64,000 nt of DNA from Anaerolineaceae bacterium. Its GTDB lineage: Bacteria; Chloroflexota; Anaerolineae; Aggregatilineales; Phototrophicaceae. Below are positions 34,083 to 42,839 of this stretch, in pieces (position 1 is the stretch's first letter; every line of letters starts with the position of its first letter). The stretch is taken from the NCBI GenBank assembly GCA_020634165.1, contig JACKCF010000001.1:186001-250000 (forward strand), in the 5' to 3' direction. Position numbers and translations under genes: made by a program. The notes under the pieces are model-generated. The model did no database searches, had not been told where the DNA came from, and was given only the letters and a program-made list of their open reading frames with translations.

Positions 34083-34472
34083 CTAGCTAATCTTCAGCAG
34101 CGACAGATCAGCCCTGCGTAATACATCCATAGCTTCGCTAAGGTTTTTAACGTTCTTGGAGTTGACAGCGACCATCTGTGTCAAAACACTGACAACAAAT
34201 TTTGCCACTGGGTTTTCGACACCCATAAATACGAGCCAGCCCATATTTGGATGGCGCAAATAGGCGACAGTCTCTCTCGCCAATATCGGCACGTTTTTCG
34301 GGAATGCCGTTGTTTCGCCGATATCACAAATCATATGTACAGGCGCGATGCCCACGTCAACATAGTCATTGAGTATGCTCGCGCTGCATTCACATAATTC
34401 ATCAAGGCTCAGGTCGCCGCTGAACTTGACATAGAAAACTCGACTGTTTTCTTCCCACCGTAATTCGTACAT
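34083..34472 (-). CDS. Orphan STAS-like small protein
   Basis: A 129-aa protein clearly related to the array at 5.6-9.9 kb: MYELRWEENSRVFYVKF (the Y-x-I-x-W..VI head), APVHMICDIGETTAFPKNV (matching PLVHVLMDTE..YPKQV), LRHPNMGWLVFMGVENPVAKFV (matching NPRLGWVIxYGRDDRxxKF) and NLSEAMDVL at the end. It shows the family is spread over the window. It lies 38 bases downstream of the terpene cyclase gene and on the same strand, so they may be co-transcribed. Function unknown. Confidence 0.68.
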   Translation of the reverse strand: MYELRWEENSRVFYVKFSGDLSLDELCECSASILNDYVDVGIAPVHMICDIGETTAFPKNVPILARETVAYLRHPNMGWLVFMGVENPVAKFVVSVLTQMVAVNSKNVKNLSEAMDVLRRADLSLLKIS

Positions 34473-34510
34473 TGTAAAACCCCACGTTACTAAACCTGTT
34501 TGGGGGTTGA

Positions 34511-35485
34511 TTACAGTACTTGCCGTAACTCCTGTATGGGAGACTCAGGATCACGATAGCGATTGGTTGTTGCTTGCCAGTGCCAAGCCGCTGTGATGAT
34601 ATCGCGCATGCCTAAGACATATAATGATGCCAGTTGATTCAGATTATCGTCCTCCCAGGTCGGGAGGGTTGCTTCAAGATCAAGGAATGACGATATGAGC
34701 GAATTTACATGTGTGACGGCTCTGTGCAAACCTTCTTCAAAGGATAGGTTTTCATTGTCCATGTAAATTTTTACTAGATTCGCTCGTGTGCCTTCGCCAT
34801 TTACCTCTTTGTGATACGAGAAGATATCGTTAGATAAACACCCAATCTGCGACGTGTTCCGATACATCTGGTAAAGATGCGGGTGTAAACGAACTTCTTC
34901 AGGTACCTCAATCCCAAATGCAAACTCTGTAAGATCAACGGTCATCAACATCCCGGAGAGATGCTCACGGAAGTAAATGTACTTCTGTAAATCAACCTTA
35001 CCGTTTATATCAAGTATAATGTCGATTCCAGAAGTCGTTGCCTTAAGATATCTTCCGAGTGCTTTCGCGAGCCGTGCAAAGTACGTCGGGGTAGTCTGAT
35101 GAATGAACATATGATGCATTTCAAGAGCAACAGGAAAGAACTTGTGCTCTTCTTGTGGCATCTTGCCCGTCATAAAGATCTCAACACATTGTTTGAGTAT
35201 CCGACGGTGATAATCATCCTGGTGTGCAAAACGATCATCATTGATGTCGTCATCAACATAAAAGGCAAAATTGATGAGCAGGTCAATCGCCAAAAGGCGT
35301 TTTGTGCTCGTCCGTGGGAAGACAAACGGCGACATCGTCGTATAGTTGTCGTACGTTTTGGCCTTGATGTTATTTCGGATACAAATATCCTGAACGAGAG
35401 CTTCCGCTTTGTGAATGTTTGGATTGCAACGACGCGGTCCAACGATAATCATGTCAGACAGCGTCAGTAAACCTGACCATACCAT
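34511..35485 (-). CDS. Class I terpene cyclase (terpene synthase family)
   Basis: A 324-aa protein with all landmarks of bacterial class I terpene cyclases: the Asp-rich metal motif DDDIND (78-83), the NSE triad NDIFSYHKE (219-227), a pyrophosphate-sensing Arg at R173, exactly 46 residues before the triad, and the C-terminal RY pair (309-310). Such enzymes ionise prenyl diphosphates (geranyl, farnesyl or geranylgeranyl) and cyclise them. The product cannot be read from the sequence. AGGAGAGG precedes the ATG. Lines I counted have roughly 45% G+C against 57% in sucC, hinting at acquisition. No prenyl transferase or P450 is adjacent. Confidence 0.85.
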   Translation of the reverse strand: MVWSGLLTLSDMIIVGPRRCNPNIHKAEALVQDICIRNNIKAKTYDNYTTMSPFVFPRTSTKRLLAIDLLINFAFYVDDDINDDRFAHQDDYHRRILKQCVEIFMTGKMPQEEHKFFPVALEMHHMFIHQTTPTYFARLAKALGRYLKATTSGIDIILDINGKVDLQKYIYFREHLSGMLMTVDLTEFAFGIEVPEEVRLHPHLYQMYRNTSQIGCLSNDIFSYHKEVNGEGTRANLVKIYMDNENLSFEEGLHRAVTHVNSLISSFLDLEATLPTWEDDNLNQLASLYVLGMRDIITAAWHWQATTNRYRDPESPIQELRQVL

Positions 35486-36010
35486 TCGTGTGCATCCTCT
35501 CCTGGCTTGTGAGCTGGATAGAATCCTAAACCCCCACTAAGATTCTATTGGGTTTATTGAGTTGTTACGGGTAATCATCATCATACCCGTTTGGTGCAAT
35601 AAGACATATGTTATGCCTCTATAACATAAGAGACATTATATTAGAAAATTAAATTACTTCCAATTACGGTATTGGCCTTTTTACGTAATCTATATTTTTA
35701 ATGACATCTTCATAAATAAGACCCATAAACATACTGAAATGTGTTCTAATATTATTAGTAAAAAATAATACAATTAAGATACTAAACGGTATCCTCCGTT
35801 GAATATTTATGCGAAAATCCTCTGCATGGCAATTTGCCTCTCGTATAAGACGACTAAAGCATTACTAGACATATTTCTATCAAAAGCTATCAGGGCACAC
35901 TTCATCTCCTACCTACAGATTTTGGTCATTCAGGGGTAAGATATGGCTCCGTAACGCTCACTACCTTATGTAGCTTGACCTGAAGTCCTATTTACTAAGG
36001 AGCTATCCAA
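35486..36010. other. AT-rich divergent region before sucC
   Basis: About 525 bases, very AT-rich between roughly 35620 and 35830. It contains ATGTTA-TGCCTCTA-TAACAT (35608-35627), a small inverted repeat. It holds the divergent promoters of the terpene cyclase and sucCD. No ORF is supported. Confidence 0.5.
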
Positions 36011-37147
36011 GTGGATTTATTTGAGTACCAGGGCAAACAGTACTTTGCCCGCTACGGCATTCCGGTATCACCCGGCGACGTCGCTGATACCGTTGACGAA
36101 GCGGTGGCGGTTGCTGACCGCATCGGTTATCCGGTCGTCGTCAAAGCACAGGTTCAAATCGGTGGACGCGGCAAAGCGGGCGGCATCAAACTGGCCAACA
36201 ACGCCGAAGAAGTTCGCCAGCATGCTGGCAACATCCTCGGCATGGATATTCGTGGCCATGTGGTTCATCGCCTCTGGATCGAAAAAGCATCCGACATCAA
36301 GGAAGAGTACTACGCATCCTTTACCCTCGACCGCAGCAAAAAGCTGCATCTGGGCATGCTCAGTGCCCAGGGTGGCGTCGAGATTGAATCTGTGCCTGAT
36401 GACAAAATCGCCCAGATTCGCGTCGATCCCAACATTGGCCTGACGGAAGAAATGACCCGTGAGTGGGTCGCCGCCGCTGGCCTGCCCCGTGAAGCTGTTG
36501 AAGGCGCCGTCGATGTATTGCAAAAGCTCTATAACGCCTACGTCGAAGGCGACGCCAGCCTCGTTGAAATCAACCCACTCATTCTGCGGCCCGATGGTGG
36601 TGTCCATGCGCTCGATGCCAAAGTCAGCCTGGATAGTGCGGCTGCTTTCCGTCATGAAGAATGGAACGAATTTGTGGGCCTGGAATCTCGCGATGAGCGT
36701 GAACGCGAAGCCGAAGAAAAGGGCCTGCAATACGTCGGCCTGGATGGCAGCGTCGGCATTATTGCCAACGGTGCTGGCCTCGCCATGAGCACGGTCGATA
36801 TTGTCAACCAGGTCGGCGGTGCGCCTGCCAACTTCCTCGATATTGGCGGTGGTGCCGATGCTGACCGCATGGTTGATGCCCTCACTGTCATCAATCATGA
36901 CCATAACGTCAAAGTCATCTTCATCAACATCTTCGGTGGCATCACCCGCTGTGATGACGTCGCCAACGGCATTGTTCAGGCCATGCAGCGCGTCGATCTC
37001 AGGTCGCCGCTGGTTGTGCGCCTGGATGGCACCAACGCCAAAGAAGGCCACGCCATCCTCGATGCTCATAAATCCGATAAGCTCATCAAGCAACCCGATA
37101 TGCTCAATGCGGCTAAAGAAGCCGTTTCAATCGCAGGAGGCAACTAG
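36011..37147 (+). CDS. sucC: Succinyl-CoA synthetase beta subunit
   Basis: A 378-aa ATP-grasp subunit of succinyl-CoA synthetase (TCA cycle, substrate-level ATP or GTP formation). Features are the start MDLFEYQGKQYFARYGIPVSPG, the ATP-grasp segment VVVKAQVQIGGRGKAGGIKLA, EINPLILRPDGGVHALDAKV, and near the end GGAPANFLDIGGGAD and FINIFGGITRCDDVANGI. GTG at 36011 follows AAGGAG. sucD begins two bases after the stop, so the two subunits are co-translated. Nothing unusual. Confidence 0.97.
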   Translation: MDLFEYQGKQYFARYGIPVSPGDVADTVDEAVAVADRIGYPVVVKAQVQIGGRGKAGGIKLANNAEEVRQHAGNILGMDIRGHVVHRLWIEKASDIKEEYYASFTLDRSKKLHLGMLSAQGGVEIESVPDDKIAQIRVDPNIGLTEEMTREWVAAAGLPREAVEGAVDVLQKLYNAYVEGDASLVEINPLILRPDGGVHALDAKVSLDSAAAFRHEEWNEFVGLESRDEREREAEEKGLQYVGLDGSVGIIANGAGLAMSTVDIVNQVGGAPANFLDIGGGADADRMVDALTVINHDHNVKVIFINIFGGITRCDDVANGIVQAMQRVDLRSPLVVRLDGTNAKEGHAILDAHKSDKLIKQPDMLNAAKEAVSIAGGN

Positions 37148-37149
37148 AC

Positions 37150-38028
37150 ATGGCAATCTGGCTCGATAAAAATTCAAGAGTAGTCGTCCAGGGCCTGACG
37201 GGTAGCCAGGGGCAGTTCTACGGTCTGCGTAACCGCGACTACGGCACCAACGTCGTCGCAGGCGTCAACCCGAAGAAGGCTGGCACCGATGTCGAAGGCA
37301 TTCCGGTCTATGCCACTGTCGCCGATGCTGTTAAAGAAGCTGGCGCGAATGTCTCCTTCGTCATCGTTCCGGCACGTTTCGCAGCCGATGCCACCCTGGA
37401 AGCGGCTGCGGCAGGTATCCCGCTGGTTGTTACCGTCACCGAGCACATTCCCGCTCAGGATCAGGCGCGACTGTACAACAAGCTCAAGGATGAATATCCC
37501 AACACACGCCTGCTTGGCCCGAACTGCGCTGGCATTCTTAGCCCAGGCAAAGCCAATATCGGCTTCACCCCAACAGAAGTTGCCAAAGAGGGTCCAGTCG
37601 GCGTCGTCAGCCGCAGTGGGACACTGGCTTATCAGGCCCTTTATGAACTGACCGCCCAGGGCATCGGCCAGACCACCTGCGTCGGTATCGGTGGTGATCC
37701 GGTCCCCGGCACCAGCTTCATTGATGTGCTGGCCGCCTTTGAATCCGACCCGGAAACCGAAGCCATCGTCATGATTGGCGAAATTGGTGGCACAGCCGAA
37801 GAAGAAGCCGCTGAGTACATCAAAGACCATGTGACTAAGCCGGTCATCACCTATATTGCAGGTGTAACTGCGCCCCCAGGCAAGAAGATGGGCCATGCTG
37901 GTGCGATCATCACCAAGGGCAAGGGCACAGCCAAAGCCAAAATGGACGCCTTGACGGCTGCTGGTGCCAGCGTCGCCCAGAACCCGACCGAAATCGGTGG
38001 CTTGGTCGCTAAAGCACTCGGCCTATAG
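37150..38028 (+). CDS. sucD: Succinyl-CoA synthetase alpha subunit
   Basis: A 292-aa alpha subunit carrying the CoA-binding domain ([34 protein letters not shown]) and the phosphohistidine loop ([25 protein letters not shown]). The [11 protein letters not shown] motif is also present. It lies two bases after sucC, as in most bacteria. A REP-like element and a strong terminator follow. Confidence 0.97.
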   Translation: MAIWLDKNSRVVVQGLTGSQGQFYGLRNRDYGTNVVAGVNPKKAGTDVEGIPVYATVADAVKEAGANVSFVIVPARFAADATLEAAAAGIPLVVTVTEHIPAQDQARLYNKLKDEYPNTRLLGPNCAGILSPGKANIGFTPTEVAKEGPVGVVSRSGTLAYQALYELTAQGIGQTTCVGIGGDPVPGTSFIDVLAAFESDPETEAIVMIGEIGGTAEEEAAEYIKDHVTKPVITYIAGVTAPPGKKMGHAGAIITKGKGTAKAKMDALTAAGASVAQNPTEIGGLVAKALGL

Positions 38029-38118
38029 ACATACAAGAATAAACTCCCGCCTTGGCGCCAGATGTCTTGTATTTTTGTGTGGGTCGGGAAGAAGGCCTGC
38101 CGACAAGGTAATTAGCAG

Positions 38119-38160
38119 GGCATTCTTCCACCTTATGGCGGAAGGACTGAGGATAGGGGT
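38119..38160. repeat. Dispersed palindromic (REP-like) element, copy 2
   Basis: About 42 bases nearly identical to the element at 4308-4350 (CTTCCACCTTATGGCGGAAG then GGATAGGGGTCC). It lies between sucD and the terminator. Confidence 0.65.
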
Positions 38161-38174
38161 CCATTGGACTTAAT

Positions 38175-38210
38175 AAAAAAAAGCGCCGAGCTTATGCAAG
38201 GCGCTTTTTT
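38175..38210. terminator. Bidirectional terminator after sucD
   Basis: GCGCC-GAGCTTATGCAA-GGCGC stem flanked by eight A and six T. It serves sucCD (plus) and the membrane operon (minus). Confidence 0.8.
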
Positions 38211-38237
38211 GTTTGACGGCTTCTAATCCCATAGATT

Positions 38238-38873
38238 CTAGCGGCCAATAGACTGCCACAGTGCTTCAGGATTGCCCGCATACTGCGCAATTGTATCCAG
38301 GCCACTTTCATAATTGCGTTGCCAGGAATGGACTTCGTTACCCGCGTCATCCACAAACACCACACGGATAATGGTCTTAGGGTCAAATTGTAACTCATGT
38401 AGCCGACCAAATACCGAATTAATGGATACGCCTCGATCAAAATCGTTTTGGGCATCATCGGATAGAGTAATGTTGATTTCCTGTCGACTGCGATAATAAA
38501 CCAGATTGTTGGCCTGTTCTCCCTCAAGGGGGCGATCAAAGCATGAAGCCTGATGAAAGATGAGCTTTGCTTCGATGATTTTGGGAAATAAATAGAAGAC
38601 ATAATCAACCGCAGCTTGTGACAGCTCTGGCTCGATGTGCCCCTCAGATACATAATCGCAGTAGGGGACGTCCGTCCCCAGGATGACGTAGTTTTGCGCT
38701 GTAACCGAAGCGATTGCCTCGTAAGATGGCGTCGATGTGCCGCTAAATGAGTCAGCGCCACTGGTCATGTAAGCCCATCCCAAACCGATGGCCCACAGCA
38801 CCGCCACAAAGCTCGTCAGCCAGATAACCTGGGTCTGCATCTGCTCTCGTTTGCGTTTGGGTTTTTCGTTCAT
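38238..38873 (-). CDS. Membrane-anchored protein, gene 6 of the EKPKRK operon
   Basis: A 211-aa protein. It has a basic head (MNEKPKRKREQ), one membrane segment (VIWLTSFVAVLWAIGLGWAY) and an outer domain. Its cysteines (DVPYCDYVS, QASCFDRP) align with the C-D-Y and second Cys of the next two genes, but the rest of the domain has diverged. The last gene of a six-gene minus-strand operon. It ends before a bidirectional terminator. Function unknown. Confidence 0.62.
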   Translation of the reverse strand: MNEKPKRKREQMQTQVIWLTSFVAVLWAIGLGWAYMTSGADSFSGTSTPSYEAIASVTAQNYVILGTDVPYCDYVSEGHIEPELSQAAVDYVFYLFPKIIEAKLIFHQASCFDRPLEGEQANNLVYYRSRQEINITLSDDAQNDFDRGVSINSVFGRLHELQFDPKTIIRVVFVDDAGNEVHSWQRNYESGLDTIAQYAGNPEALWQSIGR

Positions 38874-38885
38874 GATGCCCGCTTG

Positions 38886-39545
38886 CTATTGTCCCAGGGC
38901 ATAAATCGCTGCCGAATCATCTGGGTTATCCTCAATCGCCTGCCGCAGATCGCCCAATGTGGCTTTCCACTGCTCCTGTTCGCCATCCGCCAGATTGAAA
39001 ATGACATCGAGATAGCCGAGCGTTTTGCCTTGTTCAATGAGCATGGCTGCTGCTGGCTGGAACAGCTCAATAATCTGCTCGCCACGTCCAGCCTCGTCCG
39101 CTGCTGCTTCAAGCGTGATGCGCGGCGAGTAATCCATGATGAGGTAATCGCCATCGTAGTAGCTGCCATCCTCTGCCGTGCAGATTTCCTGCTCGCCATA
39201 GGTGGTTATAACCGCGTCTTCATAGGCGATGCCGGCATCATCCAGCGCGGCTTTCAGGGCGGTTGTCAGATCATCATCGCTGCCTGACTGCCACATATAG
39301 CTGCAATCCGATGGATACTCGCTAGCAGGCGTGACGATTTCACCATCGCCAGGAGCCAACGTCCCATCCTCGCTGATAGCGACCTGTGGCTCCGCTTCGA
39401 CAACATTTTCCACATCAACGGATTGTGGTCGCAGCATGAGCATCGTTGCAAAACCGATCACCAGCAGACCTGCCAGTATCAATATCGCGGATTTGACGGA
39501 TTGTGCATCGTTCTTGCTTTTTTCACGTTTCGGCTTTTCAGACAT
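38886..39545 (-). CDS. Membrane-anchored protein, gene 5 of the EKPKRK operon
   Basis: A 219-aa protein with MSEKPKREKSKN, a membrane segment (AILILAGLLVIGFATMLML) and an acidic outer domain: YPSDCSYMWQSG, ALDDAGIAYEDAVITTYGEQEIC, DYSPRITLEAAADEAGRGEQII, YLDVIFNLADGEQEQW. It is a clear paralogue of gene 4 (same YEDAV-TYGEQE-C block and a following D-Y-x-P-x-I-T segment). It lies 12 bases upstream of gene 6. No known domain. Confidence 0.66.
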   Translation of the reverse strand: MSEKPKREKSKNDAQSVKSAILILAGLLVIGFATMLMLRPQSVDVENVVEAEPQVAISEDGTLAPGDGEIVTPASEYPSDCSYMWQSGSDDDLTTALKAALDDAGIAYEDAVITTYGEQEICTAEDGSYYDGDYLIMDYSPRITLEAAADEAGRGEQIIELFQPAAAMLIEQGKTLGYLDVIFNLADGEQEQWKATLGDLRQAIEDNPDDSAAIYALGQ

Positions 39546-39549
39546 CGAC

Positions 39550-40191
39550 TTACTCCCCGCTTAGACCGAAATTGTAAATATAGGCCAGGTCATCGCCATA
39601 ATTGGGCAGGACCCAGGTTTCCATATCATTAAAAACCACTTCCCATTCGATGGATTCGCCCTCTGCTTGATTGAAAATCACGGTCAGGGACCCCATTTGT
39701 AACTCTGCCGCCAGCAATATTTCCCGAACATGAGGATACAGGTTCATGATTTGCTGTCCGCGATCACCATTACTATCAGCAGCATTGATCGTGATCTGGG
39801 GTAAGTAATCCACAACCAGGAAGGTGCTGTCATTGTCTGTATCCTCGCAGGTTTCTTCCTCACCATACACCATCATGACCGCATCTTCATAGCGCACCTC
39901 TACCGCATCCAACGCATCTTTCAGATAGATTGTCATCTCGTCATCTGTCTGGTTCCGGCCCACATAGTCGCAGCCGGGCTGATGCAAAGGGTTGGCTTTA
40001 GAGTCCGAAGAAACAGCCCCCACCTGCTGTTCGGCGGATACAGATGCAGCCGTATCTTCTACTGGTGTCGTAGGCATCAGGAAGAAGAAAGCACCCAGGC
40101 CGATGACCAGCATCACAACCAGCATCAAGAGGGCTGCTATAGTGAAAGAACCACTGTGCTTTGCCGTGCCGCGTTTGGGCTTTTCGATCAA
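39550..40191 (-). CDS. Membrane-anchored protein, gene 4 of the EKPKRK operon
   Basis: A 213-aa paralogue of gene 5: MIEKPKRGTAKH, a membrane segment (FTIAALLMLVVMLVIGLGAFFF), then QPGCDYVGRNQTDDEM, VRYEDAVMMVYGEEETC, DYLPQITINAADSNGDRG and LTVIFNQAEGESIEW. Its ATG overlaps the stop of gene 3 by four bases (ATGA). Two conserved Cys suggest an extracytoplasmic disulfide. Confidence 0.66.
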   Translation of the reverse strand: MIEKPKRGTAKHSGSFTIAALLMLVVMLVIGLGAFFFLMPTTPVEDTAASVSAEQQVGAVSSDSKANPLHQPGCDYVGRNQTDDEMTIYLKDALDAVEVRYEDAVMMVYGEEETCEDTDNDSTFLVVDYLPQITINAADSNGDRGQQIMNLYPHVREILLAAELQMGSLTVIFNQAEGESIEWEVVFNDMETWVLPNYGDDLAYIYNFGLSGE

Positions 40192-40448
40192 GGTGTGGCC
40201 TCCGGTGTTGTCAGGATTTGGGTAGCAGAAATCTGTGTCTCGGCGATTTCTGTTCCTGCCATAAATGTTTTTAGAGCATATGGAATCTGGACAGCAATAT
40301 CAGTTGCAGTCATATCCCGCGTAGTTGCATTCTGTCGCCACTTGAGATCGTATACAGCGATCATTGCTATGACCAATACTAGAATCACCATTAGCACTGT
40401 AATCTGCTTTGTTTGGCTGCGCGGACTGTGCTTCTTTTTCTTACTCAC
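40188..40448 (-). CDS. Small membrane-anchored protein, gene 3 of the EKPKRK operon
   Basis: An 86-aa protein: MSKKKKHSPRSQTKQ, one membrane segment (ITVLMVILVLVIAMIAVYD) and a short outer tail that ends TTPEATP, like the next two genes. Overlaps both neighbours by four bases (ATGA), typical of translationally coupled genes. Function unknown. Confidence 0.6.
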   Translation of the reverse strand: MSKKKKHSPRSQTKQITVLMVILVLVIAMIAVYDLKWRQNATTRDMTATDIAVQIPYALKTFMAGTEIAETQISATQILTTPEATP

Positions 40449-40699
40449 GGCGTGGCTTCTGCTGTGACCATCGCTGGCTGTGTCGGAACAGGTGTCTCTG
40501 CCGCTTGTGTCTGCGTGAGATAGCCTTCAATCGTCGCGTTCATCTCATACATTGATGTTCGGGTCGCCTGAACATCCTGCTGACGTTCGATGTTCGTCAT
40601 ATACATAGAGACACCACTTACGATCAGAATCAGGGCCGCAATCATAATAGCAAGTAACTGGATTCGCCTGCGCGGACTGCGCTTCTTTTTCTTGGTCAT
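40445..40699 (-). CDS. Small membrane-anchored protein, gene 2 of the EKPKRK operon
   Basis: An 84-aa protein: MTKKKKRSPRRRIQ, a membrane segment (LLAIMIAALILIVSGVSMYM) and a tail with YLTQTQAAETPVPTQPAMVTAEATP, nearly the same as the tail of gene 1. The first 12 residues closely resemble gene 3. It overlaps both neighbours by four bases. Confidence 0.6.
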   Translation of the reverse strand: MTKKKKRSPRRRIQLLAIMIAALILIVSGVSMYMTNIERQQDVQATRTSMYEMNATIEGYLTQTQAAETPVPTQPAMVTAEATP

Positions 40700-41040
40700 G
40701 GCGTCGCCTCTGCTGTGGCCATCGCTGGCCGCGTCGGCGCAGGTGTCTCCGCTGCTTGTGTCTGCGTCAGGTAAACAGCAAGCGTCATATTGAGGCCAAC
40801 GATCTGCGTAGCTGTCATCTGATGTTCAGTCAAGGTAGCTGTCTCATCCGGCTGGTCAAACAGGCTGTCGAGCACATTCGCGGCAGTCGCTGCTAGCGGT
40901 GTCTGCGTCTCTGCGACATCTTCCGACGTCAACTCGCGCGGAGCCAGCAGTGCGATTACCACGACCGCCGCTGTCATCAGCAGCACAATCGGCACCATCA
41001 GCCAGATGATCTTATTGCGCTGTTTGTTTGCCTGGGCCAT
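40696..41040 (-). CDS. Small membrane-anchored protein, gene 1 of the EKPKRK operon
   Basis: A 114-aa protein. It has a basic head (MAQANKQRNK), one membrane segment (IIWLMVPIVLLMTAAVVVIALL) and an acidic tail with TLTEHQMTATQIV, then YLTQTQAAETPAPTRPAMATAEATP, matching gene 2. It is the first gene of the operon. The upstream 180 bases are shared with the divergent hemH. Confidence 0.6.
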   Translation of the reverse strand: MAQANKQRNKIIWLMVPIVLLMTAAVVVIALLAPRELTSEDVAETQTPLAATAANVLDSLFDQPDETATLTEHQMTATQIVGLNMTLAVYLTQTQAAETPAPTRPAMATAEATP

Positions 41041-41222
41041 GTGCTATCCTCCGCTGCTTGCGGTACGTTCATTATAGGGCAGGCCGTCCGCATTTGCATG
41101 ACGTTTGGCCATCCCCTGCCGTATGCTGCTTGGCCTGCGGATCGGTGCCCAACGTCATATAGGCGCTGCGGCCTTAAACGATATGATAAGCGCACAGTCT
41201 ATAGATTTTGTGAGGTTTTGCA

Positions 41223-42254
41223 GTGCCAACTCCAGCGAAAACAGGCGTCTTGATGGCCCAACTTGGCACGCCCGATGCGCCCACAGCCCAGGCATTACGG
41301 CCTTACCTGGGTCAATTTCTGTCCGATATGCGCGTGATTGATTACCACCCGCTGCTCTGGCAACCGATTCTGAGGGGCATCATCCTCAACACGCGGCCTA
41401 AAAAATCGGCGCAGCTCTATCAGCGCATCTGGTTAAAAGATGGCTCGCCCCTGCTAGTCTACTCGCAGGAACAGGCGGTTGGCTTGCAGGCCCGTCTGGG
41501 GGATGCCTACCGCGTGATCGTTGGCATGCGCTACGGCAATCCGTCGATAGCCCATGCGATGCGAACCTTCGCTGACGAAGGCATCGACCGCATCATCGTC
41601 CTGCCGATGTTCCCGCAGTATTCCTCGACCACGACATCGTCCGTATATGACGCCGTTTATGAAGCTGCTGCTGGCCGAACCAATCTGCTCCGCCACCAGC
41701 GCAAGCGCTTCACGCCGACACTGCGTTTTGTCGCACCCTATTACGATCACATCGGCTATATTCACGCCATGCACAATCACCTGCAAGCAGAGATCGCCGC
41801 CCTGCAAGCCCCGCCGGATAAGGTCGTCATTTCATTTCATGGTATTCCCAAACGCTACGTTGAAACAGGTGACCCTTATCGTGACCACTGTGAGCGCACC
41901 GCCCATCTGCTGGCGGAGGCAATGGGTTGGCAGCCCGACGATTGGGTGCTGACGTTCCAGTCCCAGTTTGGCCCGGAAAAATGGCTGGAGCCAGCCACCG
42001 ATGCCGTGCTCGAATCACTGCATGCCCAGGGTGTCGAGCGCCCCATGATCTTTTCGCCTGGTTTCGTCACTGACTGCCTGGAAACGCTCGATGAGCTTGG
42101 TAACGAGGGCCGTGAACAGTTCGCAGAGGGCGGTGGCAAAGCAGAGCATTTTCACTTCGCGCCCTGCCTCAATGCCCACCCGGATTTCCTGGCCGCGCTG
42201 ACCGACCTCGTGCGGGAAAACGCCGCTGGCTGGGCGTATGAATGCCATCATTAA
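41223..42254 (+). CDS. hemH: Ferrochelatase
   Basis: A 343-aa ferrochelatase that inserts ferrous iron into protoporphyrin (or coproporphyrin). Signature segments are GVLMAQLGTPDAPTAQALRPYL, VGMRYGNPSI, the catalytic His region VVISFHGIPKRYVETGDPYRDHC and TFQSQFGPEKWLEPATD. GTG at 41223 follows GAGG. Whether it prefers protoporphyrin or coproporphyrin cannot be told. The gene diverges from the small membrane operon. Confidence 0.95.
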   Translation: MPTPAKTGVLMAQLGTPDAPTAQALRPYLGQFLSDMRVIDYHPLLWQPILRGIILNTRPKKSAQLYQRIWLKDGSPLLVYSQEQAVGLQARLGDAYRVIVGMRYGNPSIAHAMRTFADEGIDRIIVLPMFPQYSSTTTSSVYDAVYEAAAGRTNLLRHQRKRFTPTLRFVAPYYDHIGYIHAMHNHLQAEIAALQAPPDKVVISFHGIPKRYVETGDPYRDHCERTAHLLAEAMGWQPDDWVLTFQSQFGPEKWLEPATDAVLESLHAQGVERPMIFSPGFVTDCLETLDELGNEGREQFAEGGGKAEHFHFAPCLNAHPDFLAALTDLVRENAAGWAYECHH

Positions 42255-42341
42255 AATCTGCCAGTAAAATCTGCTGTAGTGGCTAGACGTCGCTTATCAC
42301 TCCTATTAGCGAATCCCAATGAACTCTCATGAGGCAATGCG

Positions 42342-42370
42342 TTAACAAAGTGGATGCTGCCTCGTATAAT
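42342..42370 (+). promoter_or_regulatory. Sigma-70-type promoter of the rhodanese gene
   Basis: TTAACA (42342-42347), a 17-base spacer, then a perfect TATAAT (42365-42370). The start codon lies 57 bases downstream. Confidence 0.65.
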
Positions 42371-42426
42371 GGGCGACGTTGGCAGTTTTATCCCTAACCC
42401 CTATCTAAGCAGAGGACAATCACCTT

Positions 42427-42753
42427 ATGGACCAGCCCTATCAGGACATTGACATCGAAACCTTCCGCAGCGACTTTGTGGAGGCTGACCGCAATGACTA
42501 TATTCTGCTCGACGTACGCGAGGAATTTGAGTATGCTGGCGGCCATATTCCCAATGCCGTCAACATCCCGATGAGCGCCATCAACGCCCGCATTGACGAC
42601 ATCCCCCAGGACAAGCCCGTCATTATCGTCTGCGCGACCGGCAATCGCAGTGCCTACCTCGCAGAGGCATTGGCTCCCCATGGCTGGAATAATCTGTATA
42701 ATCTGCTCGATGGCACTATGGGCTGGATGATGCGCGGCCTGCCGACAGAATAG
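42427..42753 (+). CDS. Rhodanese-like domain protein
   Basis: A 108-aa single-domain rhodanese. It has YILLDVREEFEYAGGHIPNAVNIP and the active loop VCATGNRS, with catalytic C69. Rhodaneses transfer sulfane sulfur from thiosulfate or persulfides. Length and motifs are those of small GlpE-like proteins. It has its own promoter and lies 86 bases before an acetyltransferase gene. Confidence 0.9.
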   Translation: MDQPYQDIDIETFRSDFVEADRNDYILLDVREEFEYAGGHIPNAVNIPMSAINARIDDIPQDKPVIIVCATGNRSAYLAEALAPHGWNNLYNLLDGTMGWMMRGLPTE

Positions 42754-42771
42754 TCATCTGACGTTTGCACT

Positions 42772-42795
42772 GTAGGGGCAAGGCATGCCTTGCCC
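42772..42795. repeat. Short palindrome, GGGCAAGGCATGCCTTGCCC type, copy 1
   Basis: GTAGGGGCAAGGCATGCCTT followed by GCCC. A copy differing by one base is at 46506-46529, and a related one (GGACGCAGCATGCTGCGTCC) is at 57981-58000. Confidence 0.65.
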
Positions 42796-42839
42796 AATTC
42801 ACAAAAATACTTGGAAGAAATTTAGAAAAAGGGCGCCTT

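Noticed and set aside
36068..37093. 341-codon minus-strand ORF across sucC
   Set aside because: Antisense shadow of sucC, which has all family motifs and an adjoining sucD.
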